Assembly (NCBI RefSeq): GCF_904849725.1
Contig: NC_058521.1
Coordinates: 558,578,176 to 558,642,175 of the forward strand
DNA length: 64,000 bases
Source of the DNA: Hordeum vulgare subsp. vulgare
Lineage: Eukaryota; Streptophyta; Magnoliopsida; Poales; Poaceae
Direction: 5' to 3'
Part shown: positions 45,333-56,452 of the stretch, piece after piece
How positions within the stretch are numbered: position 1 is the first letter of the stretch
How the letters are laid out: each line of letters begins with the position of its first letter
Translations under genes and position numbers: made by a program
Notes under the pieces: model-generated
Seen by the model: the letters and a program-made list of their open reading frames with translations, nothing else
What the model was told of the DNA's origin: nothing
Database searches by the model: none

Positions 45333-48300
45333 TTATTTCTGTTTTCTTCTCGGTCGTAGCCATGGAGAATCTTCATCATTCAGTAGGATGCTTGGGTCAG
45401 TTTTCACTTTGAAGGGCGGAATTTCATGAAACTTATTATAATCTTCTGACATGTCTGTCTTGTCATCTACTCCCACGATGTTTCTTTTCCCTGAAAGAAC
45501 TATGTGTCGTTTTGGCTCATCGGACGATATCTTCTTTGCTGATTTCTTTTTCTCGTTTTTGTAGACATGTCCTTCACATAGAAAACCTGAGCGACATCAT
45601 TGGCTAGGACAAATGGTTCGTCCATGTACGCAAGATTGTTGAGATCCACTGTTGTCATGCCGTACTTTTGGTCTACAACTACCCCGCCTCGTGTCAGCTT
45701 CACCCATTTGCACCGAAACAAAGGGATCTTAAAAGTAGGTCCATAGTCAAGTTCCCATATCTCCTCTATGTACCCGTAATATGTTTCCAAAACCATTCTC
45801 GTCTATTGCATCAAAGCGGACACCACTATTTTGGTTGGTGCTCTTTTTATCTTGGGCAACCGTGTAAAATGTATTCCCATTTATCTCATACCCTTGGAAA
45901 GTACATATAGTCGAAGATGGTGGCCTGGCAAACAGTACAGCTGATCTCCAACGGTGTCGTCATTCATGAGATGTGTCTTCAACCAACTGCCGAAAGTCTT
46001 CTCGTGTTCCCCTTTAATCCAAGAGTCAGCCTTCCCCGGGTTTTCGGAGCGTAGAATATTCTTGTGTCTCACGATATACGGAGCCACCACGGTGGAATTG
46101 TGTAGAACTGTGTAGTGTGCTTGAGAGAAAGAATGCCCGTCCATACATACTTTTGCTTTCCTTCCTAGTGTGCCTGTTCCTGTCAGCCTACCCTCATACC
46201 GAGATTCAGGAACACCAATCGGCTTAAGGTCAAGAAGAAAGTCCACACAAAACTCAATGACCTCCTCTGTTCCATAGCCCTTGGAGATGCTTCCTTCTCG
46301 CCTAGCACGGTTACGAACATATTTCTTTAAGACTCCCATGAACCTCTCTAAGGGGAACATATTGTGTAGAAACACAGGACCGATAATTCTAATCTCTTCA
46401 ACTAGGTGAACTAGGAGGCGTGCCATTATATTGAAGAAGGATGGCGGGAACAACAACTCAAAGCTGACCAGACATTGGACCACATCAATCTGTAACCCTG
46501 ATAGACTTTCTCGATCGATTACCTTCTGAGAAATTGCATTGAGGAATGCACATAACTTCACAATTGCCAGGCGAACATTTTCCGGTAGAATTCCCCTCAA
46601 TGCAACCGAAAGCAATTGCGTCATAAGCACGTGGCAGTCATGAGACTTTAGGTTTTGAAATTTTTTGTCTTTCATATTTACGATTCCCTTTATATTCGAC
46701 GAGAAGCCAGTCGAGACCTTGATACTGAAAAGGACTTCAAATAAGATTTCCTTCTCTTCCTTAGTAAGAGCGTAGCTGGCACGCCCTTGAAACTGCCCTG
46801 GATGCATGCCATCTCTTCCTTTATGACGTTCCTGGTCCTCCCGTGCTTCCGGTGTATCTTTTGACTTCCCATACAAGCCCAGGAAGCCTAGAATATTCAC
46901 GCAGAGATTCTTCGCCAGGTGCATCACGTCGATTGCCGAGCAGACCTCATGGACTTCCCAGTAGGGTAGCTTCCAAAATATAGATTTCTTTTCCACATGG
47001 GTACGCGCTTATCAGGGCCGTTAGGAACATGTTGGCTGCGAGGACCCTTTCCAAAGATTACTTTTAAATCTTTGACCATATCAAATACTTCAGCACCAGT
47101 ACGGATGACAGGCTTCCCCCAGGGTTCTGCCTTGCCATTGAAATGCTTGCCTTTTTTCTTTAAGGGATGCTTGGGCGGAAACGACGAATGTAGGTACACA
47201 TTCTTCCTACATTTGTCCAGATATATACTTTTTGTCTGATCCAAATAGTGCGTGCATGCATTGTATCCCTTGTTTGACTGTCCTGAAATGTTACTAAGAG
47301 CAGGCCAATCATTGATGGTTACGAAAAGCAACGCTCGAAGATCAAATTCCTCTTGTTTGTGCTCGTCCCACACATGTACACCTGGTTCGGCCCACAGCTG
47401 TAAAAGTTCATCAACTAATGGCCTTAGGTACACATCAATATCGTTGCCGGGTTGCTTTGGACCTTGGATAAGCACTGGCATCATAATGAACTTCCGCTTC
47501 ATGCACAACCAAGGAGGAAGGTTGTAGATACATAGAGTACCGGGCCAGGTGCTGTGACTGCAACTCTGCTCCCCAAAAGGATTCATGCCATCTGTACTCA
47601 GACCTAACCATAAGTTCCTTGCGTCAGCTGCAAATCTCGGGAACTCTCTCTCGATTTTTCTCCACTGCCGACCATCAGCGGTGTGCCTCAACTTATCGTC
47701 TTTCATACGATCTTCCATGTGCCATCACAACAACTTCGCATGATCTTTATTTCTGAACAGACGTTTCAACTGTGGTATTATTGGAGCATACCACATCACC
47801 TTGGCAGGAACCCTCTTCCTGGGTGGCTCGCCCTCAATATCATCAGGGTCATCTTTTCTGATCTTATACCGCAATGCAGTGCATACTGGGCATTTATCCA
47901 TATACTCGTACTTCTCACCGCGGTAGAGGATGCAGTCATTAGGGCATGCATGTATCTTCTGCACGTCTAATCCTAGAGGGCAGACAAGCTTCTTTGCTTC
48001 TTACGTGCTGGCGGGCAATTCGTTCTTTCTTGGAAGCATCTTCTTCATCAGTACCAGCAACTTTTCGAATGACGAGTCAGTCACACCGGTCTCTGCCTTC
48101 CACTTCAGCAATTCCATTGTGCTACCCAGCTTCTTCTGGCCATCTTCACAAGGTGGGTACAACAATTTTTTGTGGTCCTGTAACATCTGCTCGAACTGCA
48201 ACCTCTCCTTTTCTGTGTCGCAACCTCGCCGTGCATCAGAAATGACCCGGCCAAGATCATCAACGGGCTCATCTGGTTCCCGTTCTTCATCCTGATCTTC

Positions 48301-48636
48301 TTCTTCATTGTCTTCCATTGCGGTATCAGCATACTCAGGGAACATAGATCGGTAGTTGTCATCATCGTTCTCTTCTTCTTCATCGTCGTCTTCCATCATA
48401 ACCCCTCTTTCTCCGTGCTTGGTCCAAACATTATAGCCCGACATAAAACCGGACCGAAGCAGGTGGCTCTGAATGACTCTTGAGGAAGTGTAATCCTTCT
48501 CATTCCGACATTCAACACATGGACAAAACATATAGCCACCACCATGCGTAGTCGCATCGGCTGCATCTCGAAAAGAATGCACGCCTTCTCTGTAAGCGGT
48601 TGTGCGTCGATCACCGTACATCCATGGATGGCTCAT
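45333..48636 (-). pseudogene. CACTA TNP2-type transposase
   Basis: From ATG 48636 the frame gives WMYGDRRTTAYREGVHSF with FCPCVECRN, the transposase-associated N-terminal domain, then an acidic stretch. The transposase core follows: CPNDCILYRGEKYEYMDKCP (about 47950-47880), LGLSTDGMNPFGEQSCSHS (about 47600) and VHVWDEHKQEEFDLRALLF (about 47360). Then come VMHLAKNLCVNILGFLGLYG and DCHVLMTQLLSVALRGILP of the DUF4218-type region (46950-46600), and the C-terminal DUF4216-type segment FKIPLFRCKWV (about 45710), to a stop near 45333-45335. Stops at about 48001 and 47721 and frameshifts near 46990, 45880-45800 and 45550 interrupt it. TNP2 cuts at the element ends in intact relatives. Domain order and about 1,050-residue span fit the family. 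Confidence 0.93.
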
Positions 48637-48833
48637 CTGTGTTATACGACATTATATCAAATACAATCACGATCCTAAAAATTAGTACCGCACGGTCTAA
48701 ACGAGGAAATATAGTTGCTAACCTTTTAGAATAAGTAGAAATAAAGAGGAAGAGGTTTAAGCGTGGCTCAGGCATCTCATATCGTAGTTGTGTTCGGTGA
48801 ACTGAAGCGGCATCGCTCTAACACACATTTCAA
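48637..48833. other. Upstream region of the CACTA transposase gene
   Basis: About 200 bases between the transposase start and the subterminal region. No promoter element can be assigned with confidence; a leader intron is possible. Confidence 0.3.
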
Positions 48834-49202
48834 CAAACACCTCTAGTGCATGAAAAAAAATGGAGAGCTAGCACACACCCACACTCTTCCATCCAAGAAA
48901 AATGCAAGGAACAGGGGAGAGGGGGGTTGTGCTATATATAGGCAGAGGACTTTAGTCCCGGTTTGAGGACTAAAGATGGCGCACATGCCGGGTGCAGCCC
49001 GCATAGCCCTTTAGTCCCGGTTTGGAACACAAACCGGGACTAAAGACTCCTTACGGGCCGGGACTAAAGGCTACTAACGTGTCGGGACTAAAGCCTCCAG
49101 GGAGGCATTGCGATTTGGGGCGACGTGGCCGGACCTTTAGTCCCGGCCCAGAGGCAGGCCGGGACTAAAAGGTCTCGGCCAAAGGCCCGTTTTCCACTAG
49201 TG
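48834..49202. repeat. CACTA right terminal region, inner copy
   Basis: This begins CAAACACCTCTAGTGCATGA, contains TATATATAGGCAGAGGACTT and several CTTTAGTCCCGG motifs, and ends with a complete terminus GGCCCGTTTTCCACTAGTG at 49202. It is strongly similar to 50851-51266. Confidence 0.93.
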
Positions 49203-49256
49203 ATGCGTGGAATCTGTGCTCAAAGTTTGTGTGGACAGAGTCATTGCATATACTAG

Positions 49257-49349
49257 CTTCCTTCGTTCCAAAATAACTATCAAAACTTTATACTAGCTTT
49301 AGTATAAAATTATAATAAGTTTAAAACACTTATTTCAAAACGGAGGGAG
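49257..49349. mobile_element. Stowaway MITE (Tc1/mariner type)
   Basis: Ends CTTCCTTCGTTCCAAAATAA and the inverted TTTCAAAACGGAGGGAG match the CTCCCTCCGT Stowaway consensus. TA follows at 49350-49351; the left TA is displaced by one base (TAG). The interior pairs ACTAGCTTTAGTATAAA-like arms. Confidence 0.85.
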
Positions 49350-49465
49350 TATTTTAGATGAGATGACCTAGCTCAACCATAGCTTGTATCATGACTCATG
49401 AGCCACCCGAGTGCGATATGCACGCAGGTCGATCGCGTCGATCACAGCGTGTACGCCACCGAGAG

Positions 49466-49501
49466 TGCGTGAGTGAGTGAGTGAGTGAGTGAGTGAGTGA
49501 G
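49466..49501. repeat. (GAGT)n microsatellite
   Basis: About eight to nine GAGT units on the plus strand. Confidence 0.9.
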
Positions 49502-49989
49502 AGAGATAGAGAAAGAGTTTTAAAGGCGTATCAGCTTATCACCGGGATCCGGGTCAAAGCTGCACTAAATCGTTGACCTCTCACCTGCAGACCGTGCTTA
49601 GAGGAGGCGTCTGGTGGTGTCAGTCAGACCATAATCACACATGCCATGCCCCCCATGGTTGTAGGACGATACTCAGGAAGCACCAGCCGGTACCTTAAAA
49701 AGCCATCCCTGCCAGAGATTTGCTGCAAAATCACCCCAAAAAAGGCAGCAAGTGTACATGGCCAGGAGTAGCTAGTGACGATGGTTACAGCTATTTCGCC
49801 ATGCAGGTTAAAACCAAGACGTAATGGAATTTGATTAAGGTTAGATAGACCTGTGCTAACTGCTAGTACTACTAACAGAAGTCAAAGAAGTAGACGTGCT
49901 CAAGCCTGCACTGTGACAATTTCCTTTTGGATGCATCTCATGGCTTGAGGTTCTTTTCAGACACCTTTTATCAGAGCTCAGCGAACTTA

Positions 49990-50726
49990 GAGCATCTTTA
50001 GAAGATACGTATGGATGATCAAATTCGTAAAAAAAATACAGCTTTACAGTTTTAATCGAAAAAAATGTCCAGAACAGAAACCGTAAAAATGATACAACTT
50101 GTAAATTTTTGAAGGGGCACGAAAAAGCCACGTACGAAATCTTATTTTTTAAGATTGGAAGGCCGAACCGAAGGGGCTCCGTATACCGGTCAAACCTCGT
50201 AGAAGCAAACACGCAGCCGCGGAGTTTGCTGGAATACGTCATAAACTCGTCGGAATTCATCACCGCACGTCGGAAAAGGCCGCTGGACGCCGCGATCGAT
50301 CGCCGTCGGTCTGAATTGGACGAGCTCAACCTCGCCATGGCCTCCCATGACCTCGGCCTGGCTGCCGGAATCCTCCCGGCACGGCCGGCAAAGTGGCACG
50401 GCGTGGCTGGCAAAAGAGCAGGACACTACCGGCGGGCGACAAGACGCGGTCGGCGTGGTGATGGGGCGCGGCCGACGGGCGACGGGGCACGGTCGACAGG
50501 CGATGGCTTGGCCGGCGGGGTTAGACGCGACTGGCGTGGTCGGCAAGGCCAGCTGGAGGAAGGGGCGGCGGCCGTTGGACCGGAGGAATGAGCTCTTTAT
50601 CCCACTTTTACATTTTATTTTACAATTTCTGTTCGAACGTAGCTAAAATGGACTCTTAAAATGCCTTTTTTTATCCATGTCCCAATTTTACAGTTTGCGA
50701 TTTTGCGGGGTCTGCTAGAGATGCTC
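49990..50726. mobile_element. Harbinger-type MITE (737 bp, GAGCATCT ends)
   Basis: Ends are GAGCATCTTTAGAAGA and the inverted CTGCTAGAGATGCTC, flanked by TTA at 49987-49989 and 50727-50729. The GC-rich middle (50160-50600) yields long overlapping frames on both strands that share no protein features. It belongs with the elements at 22997 and 62145. Confidence 0.88.
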
Positions 50727-50850
50727 TTATCTTTGTCATTCTCTGCGAGAGGTAGAGGACACCCCCCTCCAGTTCGCTCCCGCTTGGGCAGCTCGGACGA
50801 GGACGAAACCATAGCCGTCGGGGATCCTCTTCCTTCTCTTCTTCCGTCCG

Positions 50851-51266
50851 CAAACACCTCTAGTGCATCAAAAAAATGGAGAGCTAGCACACACCCACAC
50901 TCTTCCATCCAAGAAAAATGCAAGGAAGAGGGGAGAGGGGGGCTGTGCTATATATAGGCAGAGGACTTTAGTCCCGGTTTGAGACACAAACCGGGACTAA
51001 AGGTGACGCACATGCGGGCTGCACACCGCGTAGCCCTTTAGTCCCAGTTTGAGACACAAACCGGGACTAAAGACTCCTTACGGGCCGGGACCAAAGCCGC
51101 GTAGCCCTTTAGTCCCGGTTGGAGACACAAACTGGGACTAAAGGCTCCTTACGGGCCGGGACCAAAGCCTCGTGCAATTTGGGGCGACGTGGCCGGGTCT
51201 TTAGTCCCGGCCCAGAGGCAGGCCGGGACTAAAGGGTCCAGGCCAAAGGCCCGTTTTCCACTAGTG
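50851..51266. repeat. CACTA right terminal region, outer (used) copy
   Basis: It repeats the inner copy from CAAACACCTCTAGTGCATCA on, with extra CTTTAGTCCCGG and CCTTACGGGCCGGGAC units. It ends GGCCCGTTTTCCACTAGTG at 51266, next to the CAT target duplication. This is therefore the end used in the last transposition. Confidence 0.93.
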
Positions 51267-52111
51267 CATGTTTTGCCCGTGGAAGAGGTTTAGTCAACGG
51301 GTCTGCGACATTCAGATCCGTATGTACTTTACAAATATCTATATCTCCATTCTGGATGTATCCACGAATGGAGTTGAAGCGGCGTTTGGTCTGCTTGGTC
51401 TTCTTGTGAAGCATGGGCTCCTTTGCAATGGCAATAGCTCCAGTGTTGTCACAGAACAGAGTCATCGGGTCTAACGCACTTGGAATCACTCCTAGGTCGG
51501 TGATGAACTCCTTCATCCAGACTCCTTCCTGTAGCTATGTAGTCCGCTTCACATGTAGATGCCGCCAAGACGCTTTGCTTGCAACTGCACCAGCTAACTG
51601 CCCCATTATTCAAAATATACATGTATCCGGTTTGTGACTTAGAGTCATCCGGATCTGTGTCGAAGCTAGCATCGACGTAAACCTTTACGACAAGCTCTTC
51701 GGCACCTCCATAAACGAGAAACATATGTTTAGTCCTTTTCACGTACTTTAGGATATTCTTGACCGTTGTCCAGTGATCCACTCCTGGATCACTCTCGTAC
51801 CTCCCTACCAAGCTTATGGTAAGGTTCACATCAAGTCTGGTACACAGCATGGCATACATGATAGAGCCTATCGCTGAAGCATAGGGGGCGGTACTCATAT
51901 TTTCTCTATCTTCCGCCGTGGTCGGGCATTGAGTCGTACTCAACCTCACACCTTGTAATACATGCAAGAACCCCTTCTTAGCCATATCCATATTGAACTT
52001 CTTCAATATCTTGTCAAGGTATGTGCCTTGTGCAAGACCTATGAGGCGTCTCGGTCTATCTCTATAGATCTTGATGCCTAATATGTATGCGGTTTCTCCA
52101 AGGTCCTTCAT
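51267..52111 (-). pseudogene. Copia pol: RNase H and end of reverse transcriptase
   Basis: Minus-strand frames encode MKDLGETAYILGIKIYRDRP (about 52050-52110), VPYASAIGSIMYAML-like sequence (APYASAIGSIMYAMLCTRLD, about 51830-51890), and the RNase H region KVYVDASFDTDPDDSKSQTG and SWCSCKQSVLAASTCEADY. They end with VADPLTKPLPRAKHA cut by the CACTA insertion at 51266/51267. A frameshift near 51520-51545 separates the last part. The remaining codons lie at 35161-35239. Confidence 0.92.
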
Positions 52112-52808
52112 TGATTTTTTTTAGTCAAATAGGCTTGTATGCTTTCCAATAGTTCTATATCATTTCTCATTAACAATATGTCATCCACATATAATATGAG
52201 AAATGCTACAGAGTTCCCACTCACTTTCTTGTGAATACAGGCTTCTCCATAAGTCTGTATAAACCCAAACACTTTGATCACCTCATCAGAGCGAATGTTC
52301 CAACTCCGAGATGCTTGCACTAGCCCATAGATGGAGCGCTGGAGCTTGCATACCTTCTAGCATTGTTAGGATCGATAAAACCTTCCGGTTGTATCATATA
52401 CACTTCTTCTTTAAGAAAGTCGTTCAGGAATGCTATTTTGACGTCCATTTGCCAGATTTCATAATCATAAAATGCGGCAATTGCTAACATGATCTTGACC
52501 GACTTCAGCATCGCTACGGGTGAGAAGGTCTCATCGTAGTCAATCCCTTGAACTTGTCGATAACCCTTAGCGACAAGTCGAGCCTTATAGATGGTCACAT
52601 TACCATCCGCGTCAGTCTTCTTCTTAAAAACCCATTTATTTTCTATGGCTCGCCGGTCATTGGGCAAGTCCACCAAATTCCATACTTTGTTCTCATACAT
52701 GGATTCTATCTCGAATTTCATGGTCTCAAGCCATTTGTTGGAATCCGGGCCCGCCATCGCTTTTTCATAGTTTGAAGGTTCGCTGTTGTCCAACAACATG
52801 ATTTCCAT
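52108..52808 (-). pseudogene. Copia pol: reverse transcriptase
   Basis: The frame 52808-52320 encodes WNLVDLPNDRRAIENKWVFK, ARLVAKGYRQVQGIDYDETF and WQMDVKIAFLNDFLKEEVYM, the standard N-terminal reverse transcriptase motifs of Copia elements. Frame 52320-52108 adds LILYVDDILLM with the catalytic Asp pair. A frameshift near 52345 and others near 52110 break the enzyme. Confidence 0.94.
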
Positions 52809-53039
52809 GACACGGTTGTCGTACCACTCTGGTGCGGAACGTACCCTTGTCGACCTTCGAGGTTCAATAGCAACTTGATCCGAATTTTCACGATCATCAT
52901 CATTAACTTCTTCTCTAGCCAGTTCAAGCGCCTCAGAAACATTTTCTTGCGATGTGCTACTCTCCGGTTCGAGAGGAGGTACAATTACCTCATCAAGTTC
53001 TATTTACCTCCCACTTACTTCTTTCGAGAGAAACTCTTT

Positions 53040-54283
53040 CTATAGAAAGGATCCGTTCTTGGCAACAAAGATCTTGCCTTCGGATCTAAGATAGAAGGTG
53101 TACCCAATAGTTTCCTTAGGGTATCCTATGAAGATGCATTTTTCCGCTTTGGGTTCGAGCTTCTCTGGTTGAAGTTTCTTCACATAAGCATCGCAGCCCC
53201 AAAGAAACGACAGCTTAGGTTTCTTGCGAAACCATAATTCATACGGTGTCGTCTCAATGGATTTAGATGGTGCCCTATTTAAAGTGAATGCGGCAGTTTC
53301 CAGTCCATATCCCCAAAATGATAGCGGTAAATCGGTAAGAGACATCATCGATCGCACCATATCTAATAAAGTGTGATTACGACGTTGAGACACACCGTTA
53401 CGCTGCGGTGTGCCACGCGGCATGAATTGTGAAAAAATTCAACATTTCCTTAGGTGTGTGCCAAACTCGTGACTCAAATATTCTCCTCCATGATCAGATC
53501 GTAGAAACTTTATTTTCTTGTCACGTTGATTCTCCACCTCACTCTGAAATTCTTTGAACTTTTCGTAGGCTTAAGATTTGTGCTTCATTAAGTAGACATA
53601 CCCATATCTACTTAAATCATCAGTGAGGGTGAGAACATAACGATAGCCACCTCAAGCTTCAACGCTCTTTGGACCGCATACATCAGTATGTATTATCTCG
53701 AACAAGTTGGTTGCTCGTTCCATTGTTCCGGAGAACGGAGTCTTGGTCATCTTGCTCATGAGGCACGGTTCACATGTGTCAAATGATTCAAAATTAAGTG
53801 ACTCCAAAAGTCCATCTGTATTAAGTTTCTTCATGCGCTTTACGCTGATATGACCATGGCGGCAGTGCCACAAGTATGTGGGGGCTCTCATTATCAACCT
53901 TACATCTTTTGGTACTCACACTATGAATATGTGTATCATCACGATCGAGATTCATCAGGAATAAAACATTTACCAGCGGGGCATGACCATAAAACATACC
54001 ACTCATATAAATAGAACAACCATTATTCTCAGTAAATGAGTAGCCATCTTGCATCAAGCGAGATCCCGATACAATGTTCATGCTTAAAGCTGGTACTAAA
54101 TAACAATTATTAAGGTTTATAACTAATCCTGAAGGTAGATGTAGAGGTAGTGTGCCGACAACGATCATATCGACCTTGGAACCATTCCCGACGTGCATCG
54201 TCACCTCGTCCTTAGCCAACCTACGCTTGTTCTGCAGTTCCTGCTTAGAGTTGCAAATGTGAGCAACAACACCGGTATCAAAT
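53040..54283 (-). pseudogene. Copia pol: protease end, pre-integrase and integrase
   Basis: Frames on the minus strand give VGNGSKVDMIVVGTLPLHLP (about 54150-54210), the GAG-pre-integrase LWHCRHGHISVKRMKKLNTD (about 53820-53880) with its His/Cys zinc ligands (CEPCLMSKMTKTPF), and the end of the integrase core, MPRGTPQRNGVSQRRNHTLL (about 53360-53423) with the catalytic Glu position changed to Gln. Frameshifts near 53870, 53640, 53570 and 53430 are evident. The homologous piece on the left is 1-580. Confidence 0.9.
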
Positions 54284-55187
54284 ACTAGGAGCTACTACGA
54301 GCGTTGGTAAGGTACACATCAATAACAAGTATATCACATATACCTTTGACGTTGCCAGCCTTCTTGTCCGCAAAGTACTTGGGGCAATTCCGCTTCCAAT
54401 GACACGTTCCCTTGCAGTAATAGCACTCAGTCTCAGGCTTAGGTCCTTTCTTTAGCTTCTTACCAGCAACTGGCTTACCGGGCGCGGCAACTGCTTTGCC
54501 GTCTTTCTTGAAGCTTTTCTTACCCTTGCCCTTCTTGAAACTGGTGGTCTTATTGACCATCAACACTTGATGCTCTTTCTTGATTTCTACCTCCGCAGAT
54601 TTAAGCATTTAATACAACTTGGGAATAGTCTTTTCCATCCCTTGCATGTTGTAATTCATCACAAAGCCTTTATAGCTAGGTGGAAGCGACTCGAGGATTC
54701 TGTCAATGACCGCATCATCCAGAAGTTGAACTCCCAACTGAGTCAAGCGGTTGTGCAACCCAGACATTTTGAGTATGTGCTCACTGATAGAATTATTCTC
54801 CTCCATCTTACAGCTAAAGAACTTGTCGGAGACTTCATATCTCTCGATCCGGGCATGAGCTTGAAAAACAAGTTTCAGCTCCTCGAACATCTCATATGCT
54901 CTGTGTTGCTCAAAATGCCTTTGAAGCCCCGGTTCTAAACTATAAAGCATGCCACACTGAACGAGAGAGTAGTCATCACTCCGCGACTGCCACGCGTTCC
55001 TAGCGTCCTAGTCTACTGCGGAAATGGGAGTATCACCTAGAGGTGCATCAAGGACATATGCCTTCTTGGAAGCCATGAGGATGAGCTTTAAGTTACGAGC
55101 CCAGTCCGCATAGTTGCTCCCATCATCTTTCAGCTTGGTTTTCTCTAGGAACGCGTTGAACTTGAATGGGACATTTGCGTTGGCCAT
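54284..55187 (-). pseudogene. Copia gag with zinc knuckle
   Basis: The gag starts at ATG 55185-55187 (MANANVPFKFNAFL-like) and runs through LEPGLQRHFEQHRAYEMFEE, LHNRLTQLGVQLLDDAVIDR and SLPPSYKGFVMNYNMQGMEK to the CCHC knuckle CYYCKGTCHWKRNCP (about 54385-54430). In the knuckle the usual Gly before His is Cys. Stops at about 55010 and 54610 and a two-base loss near 54285 disrupt it. Confidence 0.92.
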
Positions 55188-56452
55188 TGGATCTACAATA
55201 TTTGTAAAGACATTTCTAGACTAAGTTCATGATAATTAAGTTCATCTAATCAAATTACTAATGAACTCCCACTTAGATCGACATCCCTCTAGTCATGCAA
55301 GTGTTACATGATCCACGTCGACTAGCCATTGTCCGATCATCACGTGAGACGGACTAGTCATCAATGGTGATCATCTCTATGCTGATCGTATCAACCATAC
55401 GACTCATGTTCGACCTTTCGGTCTCCCGTATTCGAGGCCATGTCTGTACATGCTAGGCTCGTCGAGTCAACCTAAGTGTTTTGCGTGTGTAACTTGGCTT
55501 ACACTCGTTGTATGCGAACATTAGAATCTATCACACCCGATCATCATGTGGTTCTTCGAGACAACGATCCTTCGCAATGGTGCACACTTAGGGGAATATT
55601 TCTCGAAATTTTAATGAGGGATCATCTTATCTTTGCTACCATCGTTCTAAGCAATAAGATGAAAAACATGATAAACATCACATGCAATCATATAGTGACA
55701 TAATATGGCCAATATCATCTTGCTCCTTTGATCTCCATCTTCGGGGAACCATGATCATCATCGTCACCGACATGACACCATGATCTCCATCATCATGATC
55801 TCCATCATTGTGTCTCCGTGAAGTCGTCATGCCAACTATTACTTCTACTACTATAGCTAACCGTTAGCGATAAAATAAAGTAATCAACATGGCGTTGCAT
55901 CTCATACAAGAAATTAAGACAACTCCTATGGCTCTTGCCAGTTGTCATACTCATCGACATGCAAGTCGTGAATCCAATTACAAGAACATGATCAATCTCA
56001 TACATCACATATGTAACATCACATCCTTTTGGCCATATCACATCACATAGCATACCCTGCAAAAACAAGTTAGACGTCCTCTAATTGTTGTTGCATGTTT
56101 TACGTGGATGGTTAGGGTTTCTAGCAAGAACGTGTCTCACCTACGTGACAGCCACCACGTTCATATGGCAATGCTATTTACCTTCATAAGGACCATCTTC
56201 ATCGAATCCGATCCGACTAAAGTGGGATAGACAAGCACCCGTTAGCCATCTTATGCAACTAGTGCATGTCGGTCGGTGGAACCAGTCTCACGTAAGAGTA
56301 CGTGTAAAGTCGGTCTGGGCCGCTTCATCCCACGATGCCGCCGAATCAAGATAAGACTAGTAACGGCAAGCAATTGACAAAATCAGCGCCCACATTTTTT
56401 GTGTTCTACTCGTGCATAGAATCTACGCATAGAACCTTGGCTCGGATGCCAC
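55188..56452 (-). other. Copia 5' leader with primer binding site
   Basis: About 1.26 kb of non-coding leader between gag and the 5' LTR. The complement of the primer site lies at about 56439-56452 (GGCTCGGATGCCAC), two changes from the initiator-Met tRNA match seen at 32178-32192. The region 55620-56450 parallels 31394-32192 of the deleted Angela (shared ACAAGTTAGACGTCCTCTAA). Confidence 0.88.

Larger units (their letters stand above)
49203..50850. other. 1.65-kb segment between two CACTA right ends
   Basis: The sequence does not resemble CACTA DNA. It contains a Stowaway MITE, a GAGT microsatellite, a Harbinger MITE and unassigned sequence, and reads like ordinary genomic DNA carried along between two transposon ends. 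Confidence 0.75.
35240..51266. mobile_element. CACTA (En/Spm) transposon, 16.0 kb
   Basis: The left end is CACTAGTGGGGACAGGGCC and the right end, inverted, is CACTAGTGGAAAACGGGCC. The interrupted Copia reads GCTGATCAT before it and CATGTTTTGCCCG after it, giving the three-base duplication CAT (35237-35239, 51267-51269) expected for CACTA elements. CTTTAGTCCCGG motifs in both orientations crowd both ends and recur inside at 39596-39852 and 41445-41700. It carries two minus-strand genes, a TNP2 transposase and a Ulp1-bearing second gene, plus a large tandem array. The right end exists twice (48834-49202 and 50851-51266). Both genes are interrupted, so it is not autonomous now. Confidence 0.95.

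Noticed and set aside
49190..49205. Right end of the CACTA placed at 49202
   Set aside because: The base triplet after it (ATG) does not match the left CAT, and the Copia coding sequence resumes only at 51267, so the true end is 51266.
50109..50591. Overlapping 100-185 residue frames on both strands
   Set aside because: They lie inside the Harbinger MITE 49990-50726, have Arg/Ala/Gly-rich composition and no protein features.
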